Part shown: positions 17,227 through 25,094 of the stretch, in pieces
How positions within the stretch are numbered: position 1 is the first letter of the stretch
Layout of the letters: the number at the start of each line of letters is the position of its first letter
DNA from: DATFKA01 sp042095835
GTDB lineage: Bacteria; Bacteroidota; Bacteroidia; Chitinophagales; Saprospiraceae
Assembly (NCBI GenBank): GCA_042095835.1
Contig: JBELML010000077.1
Location: forward strand, 1-29,041
DNA length: 29,041 bases
Reading direction: 5' to 3'
Program-made: the position numbers and the translations under genes
The notes under the pieces: model-generated
What the model was told of the DNA's origin: nothing
The model's input: only the letters and a program-made list of their open reading frames with translations
Databases searched by the model: none

Positions 17227-18072
17227 TTAATTTCTCAGTCGTAAAAAGCGGACGAGGGAGCGTTTAGAATGAAATCCTACCTCTTCTGCAATTTGACCTA
17301 AATCTGGTTTATTTTGGTTGGCCATTAGGGCTTCTGCATGTGCCATTCGTAGATGATGCAACAACTTAATGGGACTTTTTCCATACACTTGGGAGAAAGT
17401 CCGTATCAGATGAAATTTGGATAAAAAAGCCACTTTACTCAATTGATCGATGCTGATATCCTCTCGATAATTTTCTACAATAAAATGGTAAACGGTGCGT
17501 AATCTCTGGTATAGTTCCTTTTTAGTCTTTTCTTTAGCCGCAGTGATGTTCTTTACCGCATTCAGGTTTTGTTCTTGAATTTGTAAAACCTGTTCGGCAC
17601 CATTCAAAAAGAAAGTTTCATCTATATGCTGGAAGCGCGATTGCTGTAATAATGCCTGAAAACTAGGAAACTCTTCCAGAGCATAAAGACGGCCGTCCAA
17701 CAAGTCTGGAGCTTTGGGTAGCTGGAATGGATTATCCAACTGCTGTGATAAGGACCAGTGATTCATAGCCCAAACCTCCTGTATTAAATCCGACTCTAAA
17801 TAGATACAGGTGCCAATGATTTCCTTTTGGCTATCACTGAAAAAATTGACCTTGCGCCCCTCCTGTACAATTGTAAAATATCCGGCAGGTACATCAATCA
17901 CCTTCCCATCAACCACATAGGTCTCTATGCCTTGAGTAGCGATTTTTATACTCAAACCTGAACTTTCAACGGTGTGGTCCAACTCCTTTTCAATCACAGA
18001 ATGAATCACTTGATTGCAATTCCGATTGGCACGATTGATGAGCTGGGAATCTACTTTCTGTATAGCAGTCAT
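17227..18072 (-). CDS. AraC-family transcriptional regulator, short C-terminus
   Basis: 281 residues. The N-terminal ~150 residues resemble a cupin-like sensor (VPAGYFTIVQEG at ~61-72). Residues ~190-281 form the AraC double helix-turn-helix: ISIDQLSKVAFLSKFHLIRTF then IAEEVGFHSKRSLVRF. The protein stops right after the second recognition helix (RFLRLRN), without the usual final helix and 'G-x-[ST]-P' tail, so the DNA-binding domain looks clipped by roughly 10-20 residues. It converges with the broken gene, 16 bases away, so the end may have been altered by the same event. It is co-oriented with the esterase gene upstream (103 bases apart). Confidence 0.85.
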   Translation of the reverse strand: MTAIQKVDSQLINRANRNCNQVIHSVIEKELDHTVESSGLSIKIATQGIETYVVDGKVIDVPAGYFTIVQEGRKVNFFSDSQKEIIGTCIYLESDLIQEVWAMNHWSLSQQLDNPFQLPKAPDLLDGRLYALEEFPSFQALLQQSRFQHIDETFFLNGAEQVLQIQEQNLNAVKNITAAKEKTKKELYQRLRTVYHFIVENYREDISIDQLSKVAFLSKFHLIRTFSQVYGKSPIKLLHHLRMAHAEALMANQNKPDLGQIAEEVGFHSKRSLVRFLRLRN

Positions 18073-18175
18073 ATCAAAGATATCTCATTCATTCATAGTA
18101 CTCTACAACCTAAAAACTAGTTAAAGGATTGCACACTTTCAAGGTGCCTCTTAAATTTAGCAATATTTGGTCAAT

Positions 18176-20167
18176 CTACTCACTTGAAAAAGAACTGGCC
18201 GGTAAGCCTTCTTTGTTAAACAGGCTTTGAGCACCATAGTCACTCCAGCCATAGCGTACTTCCTTGGGTTGCTTTACTCTTGCCGACTTTACAAAGAGAT
18301 TATTCCCACGGATTTCAGCACTGGCTTTGTAAAAAACACCATCCGCTCCAGCTACTTCAAACCCACTATCAGTACCAGTTTCTTTCAATACTAAGCCATT
18401 CCCACTATGGGAAAACGCCACCATCAACTCTGCTCCAGATGCAGCATGTCCCTTGTAAAGCGGCCCAGAAGCTTCCATAAGTTTTTGATAATCACTTTGT
18501 AAAGCCAATCCTGCTAAACGTGCACCTACATCTTGCTTATTGGCCGGATGAATGTTGGTATAGTTGCCGACATCCATAGTTACAGTCATTCCTGTTTTTG
18601 GTAAAGCCGTCAGCGTTTTGCGCTGGGCCTCTCTCAACTTTTGGGATTGATGAGTGGTTGGGTCAGCATTTCCCGTATAATTAAATGGCGCTATTTGCAC
18701 AAAATAGAAAGGAAAATCGTAGCCCCATTTCTCCCGCCAATCACTAATCATCAAGGGAAATAATTGCTCATATTGCGCTGCTCTGCCTACATTTGATTCG
18801 CCTTGATACCAAATCGATCCCTTGATGCCATAAGGCACTAGTGGTTTCAGCATCGCATTGTATAGAACCGTTGGCATATTCTGATTGACGGCAAACACCT
18901 TAGGTCTTTGACTAATATCTAGGTCTGTAGGATTGTAAATATGAAACTGCCCTTTGTAAATTTCTGCTTGAGGCTGAGCCTTCCAAGTACCAGATAAAGA
19001 AGTTGTCTGTCCACTTGGCGCAGTGATTTGGAGTGGTTCGGCTACTTGGCCAGGTCCGCCCGTATCTACTGCTTTAATAGTGATGGTGTTTTCTCCCGCT
19101 TTTAAAAGCCCTTTGGGTAGTTTATATTTTCTCGGAAGATTGTATCCAAAAAGATGCCCAACTTTTACACCATTTATATAGGTATAGTCGATATCATCTA
19201 TTGCCCCTATTTCGATAAAATAGTCACCATCTTGAGGATTTATATTGAAGGTTTTACTCAACCAAAATGAGCCGTTAATCTCTCCTCCATCTACTTCATC
19301 AAAGCGCCCTGGTAGGGAAAGATCAGCCCAGTTTTCTGTATTAAAATCTGCTTGAGGTGCCCCACCCAAATCCAAATCAGCCCAAGCTTCGGTACTATTA
19401 GGTACCCTTTCTTTTTCTAGCGGAGAAAACCAATCTTTCGTTGCTTGCAGAGCAGCAGGGTCAGTCATGACTTCAATGGCCTCGTCGAAGTCTCCTAATT
19501 TCTTTAAAGAAGGCTGGCTTGTCCATGCCTCGGCAGGCGTACCACCCCAAGAGCTATGAATGATGCCTACCGGAATATTCAGTTCTTGATGTAAACGTCT
19601 TGCAAAGAAATAAGCTGTGGCGCTAAATGCTCCGGCAGTACTTGGTGAGCAAGTTTCCCAAATCCCCTGAAAGGTACTCATCTCCGTAGTGGAGAAAGTA
19701 TTGGGTAGGGTGAACATTCGGATTTGAGGAAAATTGGCATTGGCAATCTCTTCAGCCGAATTCGCTATAGGATCCCTTGGTGGCCAACCGGTAAGGGGCA
19801 TCTCCATATTTGACTGCCCCGAAGCCAACCAAACCTCACCAATGAGTACATTATTCAAGCTTATACTAGTATCTCTATTCGAGATAGATAGGTCATAAGG
19901 CCCTCCAGCTTCGGGAGTGGCAAGCGCTAGTTGCCAGTAGCCCTCATCATTAGCTGTCGTAGATTGCTCAGCACCCCAACTCCCCTTGATCGTAATGGTG
20001 GCATTTGCTGCTGATTCCCCCCAGATCGGTGCATCCATTTGCTGCTGTAGCACCATCTCGCTGGAAAAAATGGGTTGCAGTGCTAAAAATTGCTTTTCTG
20101 AATTAGTTTCGCAAGCTGATAGCAAAATTGCAATCGCCGCTAAGATTTGAATACTTGTATTTCGCAT
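18176..20167 (-). CDS. sialate O-acetylesterase-like lipoprotein (SGNH)
   Basis: 663 residues with a lipoprotein signal (ILLSAC, Cys19). SGNH-fold carbohydrate esterase: block I ASGQSNME with nucleophile Ser119, SSWGGTPAEAW at ~205-215, IWYQGESNVG at ~452-461, and NIHPANKQDVG with catalytic His540. A beta-sandwich insert (~265-395, ENWADLSLPGRFD, INGVKVG) resembles the sugar-binding insert common in Bacteroidota members. It likely removes acetyl groups from sialic acid or other glycans at the cell surface or in the periplasm. It follows the S41 protease gene by 33 bases, suggesting one transcript. Whether sialic acid is the true substrate is unknown; no sialidase or transporter is seen here. 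Confidence 0.88.
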   Translation of the reverse strand: MRNTSIQILAAIAILLSACETNSEKQFLALQPIFSSEMVLQQQMDAPIWGESAANATITIKGSWGAEQSTTANDEGYWQLALATPEAGGPYDLSISNRDTSISLNNVLIGEVWLASGQSNMEMPLTGWPPRDPIANSAEEIANANFPQIRMFTLPNTFSTTEMSTFQGIWETCSPSTAGAFSATAYFFARRLHQELNIPVGIIHSSWGGTPAEAWTSQPSLKKLGDFDEAIEVMTDPAALQATKDWFSPLEKERVPNSTEAWADLDLGGAPQADFNTENWADLSLPGRFDEVDGGEINGSFWLSKTFNINPQDGDYFIEIGAIDDIDYTYINGVKVGHLFGYNLPRKYKLPKGLLKAGENTITIKAVDTGGPGQVAEPLQITAPSGQTTSLSGTWKAQPQAEIYKGQFHIYNPTDLDISQRPKVFAVNQNMPTVLYNAMLKPLVPYGIKGSIWYQGESNVGRAAQYEQLFPLMISDWREKWGYDFPFYFVQIAPFNYTGNADPTTHQSQKLREAQRKTLTALPKTGMTVTMDVGNYTNIHPANKQDVGARLAGLALQSDYQKLMEASGPLYKGHAASGAELMVAFSHSGNGLVLKETGTDSGFEVAGADGVFYKASAEIRGNNLFVKSARVKQPKEVRYGWSDYGAQSLFNKEGLPASSFSSE

Positions 20168-20200
20168 GATTAGGCTTTCTTTAAAGATAAAAAAGATGTG

Positions 20201-21715
20201 CTAATCAATCGACTTGTTGCGGATAAGTTGTTTGACTTTTTCTAGTTGTCCATCAAAACCTGATAAAACATCTTCAATGTTCTGTTCTATAGAATAATCT
20301 GGGATGACACCTCTCCCCATTTGCTTTGGAGGTTTTACAGCATTTACATAAGCGAGAAGAGGAATGGTCACTCCAATTTTTGAGTGTGGCAGCTCCAAAT
20401 TAATAAACGAACCAGAGTGGCCGCCTTCATAGCTACCAGCAGCTTCTTCTCCAATAAAAGTACCTAGTCCATAACTTTTCGCCATTGCCAAACACTCTGC
20501 TGCTGCCGAAGCGCTCCATCCATTTTGCAAAAAATAGATTTCACCCTTAAACCTGCGATGAGCAGTTTGGTGCTGACCAAGCGTAGTATTTTGCTTCTCT
20601 ACCAAAGAGAAGGTACCATCTTGCTCTGCTTTCAGCTCCTTGAGGTAAGCATTCATTTCTTCTTGGGAGAAATCACCATATTGCAAGTAGTCCGAATCCT
20701 TATTGGTAATATATTGGCGTTGGTAATATTCAAAAGTTCTGGGGTTTGGGAAGAGGTATTTGAGGAGGACTAGACCCATCACATCCCAACCACCTGCATT
20801 ATTCCTTAGATCAATGATCAAATGCTGGGCTTTTTGTTTGTTGACCTTCTTGATGGTTTTTTCCATATATTTTTCCATAGCTTGGGCAGCATCTTCCTCG
20901 GAATTAACTCCTTTTTTTCCAAAACCTTGAATCCGTAAATAAGCAGTGGAGGGACAGTCTTGAGGAAATTTTAAGCTCCAAGCATCTTTTGGACGCCTGT
21001 CGTATTGCTTTAGCAAATTTTTATTAAGAGGATTTTTGCCAAAATTCTGGTTAGTCTCTGCAAGGGTTTGGGCAGGAACTGAATAGGTGGCTTCTTGTCC
21101 ATTTTGCCTAATTAGAATATTGAATTCATTGGGCTGCTCTATCCAGGTATAATAGAAAAGACTGAATAAGCCACCGTCTAAAGCGGCATTGCTCGCGGTC
21201 TCAATAAATCCATCTCTCCAATAAAGCTGACGAATTCGTTTGATCACCTCCGCTATTGGTTGGCCATTGATCGCTAACAATTCGGCACCAGGATGAATCT
21301 GCTGATCCATAGTCCCATTGAAGATGATATACAAGCGATTCTGAATAGGATAAACGTAGTAGGGAAAAGTTTTTATTCCCTTGTACAAATATTGATCCAG
21401 GTTTTTTTTAGGATAAATTGCAGTATGAGCACACCTAAGCTTTACATTCAATGCAGAGAGATTTTGGTAGAAAGTATAAAAACTTTGAGCCGTTTTGATT
21501 TGGGTTTTCACCTTGTCTACTGCAAGCTGAAATTCTTCTGGACTTTGGTATTTATAGAGCCCAGGATGCACCTCTTGTAAAGCCTTGACATAGAATTGGA
21601 GATCAGCTTCCATCTCTTCAGTTTGCAGTACCTTGGATTGTAAATCATCTATATTTTGTGCTAAAGCAAAAGAAGGAAGGAAGCATATAAGCAAGAATAA
21701 TCGATAGATAAGCAT
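20201..21715 (-). CDS. exported S41-family peptidase (tail-specific protease-like)
   Basis: 504 residues with a Sec signal peptide (FLLICFLPSFALAQ). Residues ~35-100 match the helical N-terminal region of Bacteroidota S41 proteins (VHPGLYKY); a small PDZ-like segment sits around GAELLAINGQPIAEVI (~143-158). The protease core has LIIDLRNNAGG (299-309) and NGWSASAAAE (398-407; nucleophile probably Ser403), then IGEEAAGS. It would cleave periplasmic substrates; targets unknown. It lies 49 bases after the membrane AraC gene and 33 before the esterase gene, so it may be part of that unit. A 22-bp palindrome lies 41 bases ahead of its start. Confidence 0.87.
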   Translation of the reverse strand: MLIYRLFLLICFLPSFALAQNIDDLQSKVLQTEEMEADLQFYVKALQEVHPGLYKYQSPEEFQLAVDKVKTQIKTAQSFYTFYQNLSALNVKLRCAHTAIYPKKNLDQYLYKGIKTFPYYVYPIQNRLYIIFNGTMDQQIHPGAELLAINGQPIAEVIKRIRQLYWRDGFIETASNAALDGGLFSLFYYTWIEQPNEFNILIRQNGQEATYSVPAQTLAETNQNFGKNPLNKNLLKQYDRRPKDAWSLKFPQDCPSTAYLRIQGFGKKGVNSEEDAAQAMEKYMEKTIKKVNKQKAQHLIIDLRNNAGGWDVMGLVLLKYLFPNPRTFEYYQRQYITNKDSDYLQYGDFSQEEMNAYLKELKAEQDGTFSLVEKQNTTLGQHQTAHRRFKGEIYFLQNGWSASAAAECLAMAKSYGLGTFIGEEAAGSYEGGHSGSFINLELPHSKIGVTIPLLAYVNAVKPPKQMGRGVIPDYSIEQNIEDVLSGFDGQLEKVKQLIRNKSID

Positions 21716-21755
21716 TCGTTTTTAGGTAAAAGAAGGAGAATTTCGCCCACATATC

Positions 21756-21777
21756 TACTCAAATCTAGATTTGAGTA
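21756..21777. promoter_or_regulatory. 22-bp perfect palindrome upstream of the S41 gene
   Basis: TACTCAAATCT followed directly by its exact reverse complement. It overlaps the stop codon of the upstream AraC gene (21765-21767) and contains TAGATTTG (minus strand, 21767-21760), an exact TAnnTTTG -7 match, though no good -33 box is present. It could be an operator dyad or, less likely, a hairpin; a run of seven Ts follows on the plus strand only. Confidence 0.45.
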
Positions 21778-22886
21778 CTATTTTTTTGACCTTGTTTCCT
21801 AAATAAGCTTGGTGATTGCCCTCCTATTTTTTTAAAGGCTCTCTGAAAGGTGGCCTGAGAGTTGAAGCCACAATCAAATGCAATGGCACTGATCGTATAG
21901 TGTGCAAAAGTAGGATCTAGCAATTTCTTTTTCACCTCCTCTATTCGGTACGTATTGACGTAGTCATTAAAATTGGTCTGCCGGCCTTGATTAAGCACAA
22001 AAGAAATAGTTTTTGTAGGCACTTTTGTCGCTTTTGCTAAATCTGCCAAGGTGAGTTTTGGTGCTAAGTAGAGTCGTTCTTCTTGCAGCACTCGATCCAA
22101 TAGATCCAGTACCTTGTTTTGCTCGCTAGTATCTAGAAGGATGGGTTGCTTGTTGGGTACTTTGGGAGGTTTCATTTTTAAAAAGCCCTGCCAGCCCAGC
22201 CAGTACACCAAACCAACAATTGGAAAATAAACAGGATACCATCCGAAAGTTGCGATTAAAGGTGTTGAAAACGTAGGTATCAAATAGGGTATGAGAAAGC
22301 AAAACCATAAAACTTGAAACACCCCAAAAGCTAATAAAAGAGGTAAAGGCCAAGCTTTCCTTCTATGCGGTTGCTCCTGCCTTGAAATCATCCGAAAAGA
22401 CCAACTCAAATAAATGGAGATGGAAATCCAACGTGGTATGTCCAGGTATTTATGCCATGCTGTAATGCTTGACTCTCCAACTAGGAAGAACCCTCCAAAA
22501 TAGATAGTCAAGGCATTGCCCAAAGCTAAAACATAAGGTATAAGATCTAGCACAGTTGGTAGGAAGTGTACATAATCTCTCCTCTGCCAGATCAGATCAG
22601 GTCTCCCCCATGCTCTAGTATAAAAAAACACCAGTGGCCCAACGGGCATAATCACAATCAAAGGAATAAGGCTATTAATGTGCCCCCAAATAGGATTCGT
22701 AATCGCTGTCGTTTCTAACAAAAATATATTCAAGCAAGCAGAAGACAAAAAGAGCAACAGCCAGCCAAGGTAGCGGTTTCCACGCCAAATATTAGGATAA
22801 AAAACCACCAAGCTACAGCTTATATATCCCTGTATAGCTCCCATTAAGACGACCACATCTAGCAGGCTAGCACCTGTATAAATCAT
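21765..22886 (-). CDS. membrane-anchored AraC-family regulator
   Basis: 373 residues. The N-terminal ~235 residues contain about six or seven hydrophobic membrane segments (for example LGWLLLFLSSACLNIFLL, IPLIVIMPVGPLVFFY, PLLLAFGVFQVLWFCFLI), and the C-terminal ~100 residues carry an AraC helix-turn-helix domain (LTLADLAKATKVPTKTISFV; ISAIAFDCGFNSQATFQRAF; KKIGGQSPSLFRKQ). This 7TM-HTH layout is frequent in Bacteroidota and suggests DNA binding controlled by a membrane signal. It precedes the S41 and esterase genes in the same direction and is a plausible regulator of them. A -7-like promoter lies just upstream. Confidence 0.9.
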   Translation of the reverse strand: MIYTGASLLDVVVLMGAIQGYISCSLVVFYPNIWRGNRYLGWLLLFLSSACLNIFLLETTAITNPIWGHINSLIPLIVIMPVGPLVFFYTRAWGRPDLIWQRRDYVHFLPTVLDLIPYVLALGNALTIYFGGFFLVGESSITAWHKYLDIPRWISISIYLSWSFRMISRQEQPHRRKAWPLPLLLAFGVFQVLWFCFLIPYLIPTFSTPLIATFGWYPVYFPIVGLVYWLGWQGFLKMKPPKVPNKQPILLDTSEQNKVLDLLDRVLQEERLYLAPKLTLADLAKATKVPTKTISFVLNQGRQTNFNDYVNTYRIEEVKKKLLDPTFAHYTISAIAFDCGFNSQATFQRAFKKIGGQSPSLFRKQGQKNSTQI

Positions 22887-22906
22887 ACCTCGCGATTAGC
22901 TACTGC

Positions 22907-22939
22907 CAAAATTAAAAAAATAGACCGAAGCTCGCCAAT
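22907..22939 (-). promoter_or_regulatory. candidate promoter of the membrane AraC gene
   Basis: On the minus strand TAATTTTG (22914-22907) is an exact match to TAnnTTTG, with ATTG (22939-22936) as a partial TTTG -33 box 21 bases upstream. Transcription would start near 22900, leaving a leader of roughly 15 bases. Confidence 0.45.
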
Positions 22940-23204
22940 TAGCCTCCTCCTATCAATTGAATAATAAAAAAATTAAGTAAAAAATCAAGACACCATAAAC
23001 TATCTAAACGCCTAATTATCAAATTATTAAAACCCAAAACAAGGACAGTAAACTAAAACCTCTACGTAAAAACACCCTTGCTCCTGTCCGAAAGGTTTAG
23101 GTTATTAACAGGCATCTTTAGGTCATCACCCGAGAAAAGCTATGAACAACTTATACTAAACTATTGGAATGCGCATGAATTAAAATGAAAAGCCTTAATG
23201 ATTG
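22940..23204 (+). other. gene-free region, possible small RNA
   Basis: No coding region on either strand. On the plus strand, GGACAG (23043-23048) can pair with CTGTCC (23084-23089) and AAACCT (23056-23061) with AGGTTT (23093-23098), an interleaved, pseudoknot-like arrangement, and a strong hairpin with a T-rich tail follows at 23205. No plus-strand promoter was recognised, so this is only a candidate RNA. Confidence 0.25.
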
Positions 23205-23241
23205 ACGGCTCGAAGGATTGATCCTTCGAGCCGTTTCTTTA
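23205..23241 (+). terminator. strong hairpin terminator
   Basis: Perfect 14-bp arms ACGGCTCGAAGGAT (23205-23218) and ATCCTTCGAGCCGT (23221-23234) followed on the plus strand by TTCTTT. It sits 30 bases beyond the stop of the minus-strand barrel gene and probably ends that transcript too, but the T-rich side faces the plus strand, where no gene is known. Confidence 0.65.
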
Positions 23242-23264
23242 CCAATCTCTAAAGTAGTCTATCT

Positions 23265-24125
23265 CTACCACTGGTAAAAAACGCCCACATTATAGGCGGT
23301 ATTCGAGTAGATCAAACGTCCGGAAAGTGGCTTAGCTAAGCCTGCACTGAGGCCAAAATTTTTATTAAAATGATAAGCCACTTCAGGACCAAAGGTCAAA
23401 TGCTCCGTATTATTAGCGAAGATAGAAGTACCCGTACTTTGGCTTGGGAGTACTCCATTCTGGAAGGATTCAATCCCAAATAATCTGGCTATTAAGGTTA
23501 CTTTTTCATTAAATATGGTAGCTCCTGCCTCTATCCCAAAGCGAAACTCATCAGAGAAGCCTTGGGTACGATTATTAAATCCAATATGAGCTTTGGTGAA
23601 ACCATTGACCTTTCCAAAACTCAAGCCTTGCCCTGCTTCTAGAGTCACCAACTGATTAAACTCTCCATCTCCAGTTTGTAAAGCCCCATCGCTGCCTCCT
23701 CCTGTTCTACCCGATGGGATACCCAAAGTCAAGCCTGCGCTTAAGGCAAAAGAACCTTTCTGAACCAAACCATACCGTATACCCAGATCAATATCACCTA
23801 TTGAATTGACCGCTTCACCAGCTTCTAGAATTTCACCCGTCGTCCCTGAAACAGTATTATTAAATAATGTCCTTGCGAAAAAGGGAAAGTAAACAACTGC
23901 GGTTAATCGATCTGTCACACCATATTCTCCATAAACATTGGTAAAATAAATGCCATTGGTGACATTCGGATCAATCAATCCTTGGTCTGTAAAATGTTCT
24001 GTACCTATTAGCCACCATTGACCCAACTTAAAATAGCCTCCGTTTTTGGGTTTCGGCCACCCATCTTCGGCAAAAGCTCCGATGGTAAATACTTGTAAAA
24101 GTAGAATTAGAAATATTCGTTGCAT
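23265..24125 (-). CDS. outer-membrane beta-barrel protein (transporter-like)
   Basis: 286 residues with a Sec signal peptide (FLILLLQVFTIGAFA). The mature chain alternates aromatic and polar residues in strands (GYFKLGQWWLIG, FTNVYGEYGVTDRLTAVVYF, IDLGIRYGLVQKGSFALSAGL, FGPEVAYHFNKNFGLSAGL) and ends YNVGVFYQW, with the terminal aromatic expected for an outer-membrane barrel. The overall pattern recalls Phenol_MetA_deg/transporter-type barrels, but no substrate can be named. It follows the DM13 lipoprotein gene by 18 bases on the same strand, so the two are probably co-expressed and may work together at the outer membrane. Confidence 0.8.
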   Translation of the reverse strand: MQRIFLILLLQVFTIGAFAEDGWPKPKNGGYFKLGQWWLIGTEHFTDQGLIDPNVTNGIYFTNVYGEYGVTDRLTAVVYFPFFARTLFNNTVSGTTGEILEAGEAVNSIGDIDLGIRYGLVQKGSFALSAGLTLGIPSGRTGGGSDGALQTGDGEFNQLVTLEAGQGLSFGKVNGFTKAHIGFNNRTQGFSDEFRFGIEAGATIFNEKVTLIARLFGIESFQNGVLPSQSTGTSIFANNTEHLTFGPEVAYHFNKNFGLSAGLAKPLSGRLIYSNTAYNVGVFYQW

Positions 24126-24143
24126 TGGTTCTTGTTTTATGAC

Positions 24144-24824
24144 TTAGTTGATTGATCCATCTCCTACCTTTACGCGAAATGGCTTGCAGAAATATAAAAG
24201 GAAATCATATTCACCGATATCCACTCCTTCAATTTCGTAGGAATGTGTTCCACTAAAGGTTTCGACTTTACCAATTTCGAGGGCACCGGCCGTAGTATTC
24301 GGGTTGTTCGTGAGGTACAGGTAAAGGCCAGGAAGCGCGCTCGATGCCTCATAATTATCAGCAAAATTAAGCAGTAGATTTTCTCCATCTTGGATCAGTT
24401 CAAAATCTCCCTCCAAGGTGTAAAAAGTGGTAGTAGCAATGCTTCCAGAACGACTATCAGCTGTTGCGAGTATGGTTTCTTCGTCGATGACTACCGCTAG
24501 GGTATCGCCGATAAGACTATTATCTGCAAGGAGTACTTCGGCAAATATTTGAGCTGTCCCTTTTGCTAAACCAGTTAATGTACCTGTAGCATCCACAGCT
24601 ACCAAATCGGACCTATCTGCCGACCAGAGGATATTGGCTTCGGTAAGCGCTCCAATATTATTGGTATACCTTGTTTCCAGGGTATGGCTCCCTCCAACGG
24701 CTAAGGTATCGATAGCATTCGTAATTTTTAGGGTCTCTTCTACGGTATCAAAGATGACATCATCTCCAATACAGGAGCTTAATAAGGCTCCAAAAAGCAG
24801 GATGGTTAAAAGTGGTTTGTTCAT
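24144..24824 (-). CDS. lipoprotein with BIG2-like and DM13 domains
   Basis: 226 residues from the chosen start at 24824, where the lipoprotein signal begins (LLTILLFGALLSSC, Cys18); the frame stays open to 24944, but that would add 40 non-signal residues. Residues ~30-115 form a BIG2-type Ig domain (DTLAVGGSHTLETRY, VDATGTLTGLAKGTAQIFA). Residues ~125-226 match the DM13 domain: TFYTLEGDFELIQDG, LPGLYLYLTNNP, ALEIGKVETFSGTHSYEI, and YFCKPFRVKVGDGSI with the conserved Cys213. DM13 has been proposed to have a redox or electron-transfer role because of that Cys; this is a family hypothesis, not shown here. Probably tethered to a membrane facing the periplasm or outside, paired with the barrel gene. 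Confidence 0.82.
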   Translation of the reverse strand: MNKPLLTILLFGALLSSCIGDDVIFDTVEETLKITNAIDTLAVGGSHTLETRYTNNIGALTEANILWSADRSDLVAVDATGTLTGLAKGTAQIFAEVLLADNSLIGDTLAVVIDEETILATADSRSGSIATTTFYTLEGDFELIQDGENLLLNFADNYEASSALPGLYLYLTNNPNTTAGALEIGKVETFSGTHSYEIEGVDIGEYDFLLYFCKPFRVKVGDGSIN

Positions 24825-25094
24825 TGATTGATCAGCTTGGTTCATCTGTATTAATACCTGAAAGAAGATAGGGTTGCCTCTAGGTTTTGCGGATAGATCG
24901 AACTGTCTTTGTGAAGACTGTTTTGAGCGCACAAAACTTATCACCTCTTTTTTCTACCGAAGCTGGTGCTTACATGACTATAAATCTACACTTCATTTTA
25001 CCGTATATTCCAGAAGTCTGGATATATTAAAGGCGCTTAGTAAGAATCCCAAAATGCGAGACTTATTCTTTGTCCGTTACTTAAAATCAAAAAG

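Noticed and set aside
18075..18082. TATCTTTG (minus strand), exact -7 match just before the 17227-18072 AraC gene
   Set aside because: It is two bases from the start codon, so transcription would start inside the codon, and there is no -33 box at proper spacing.
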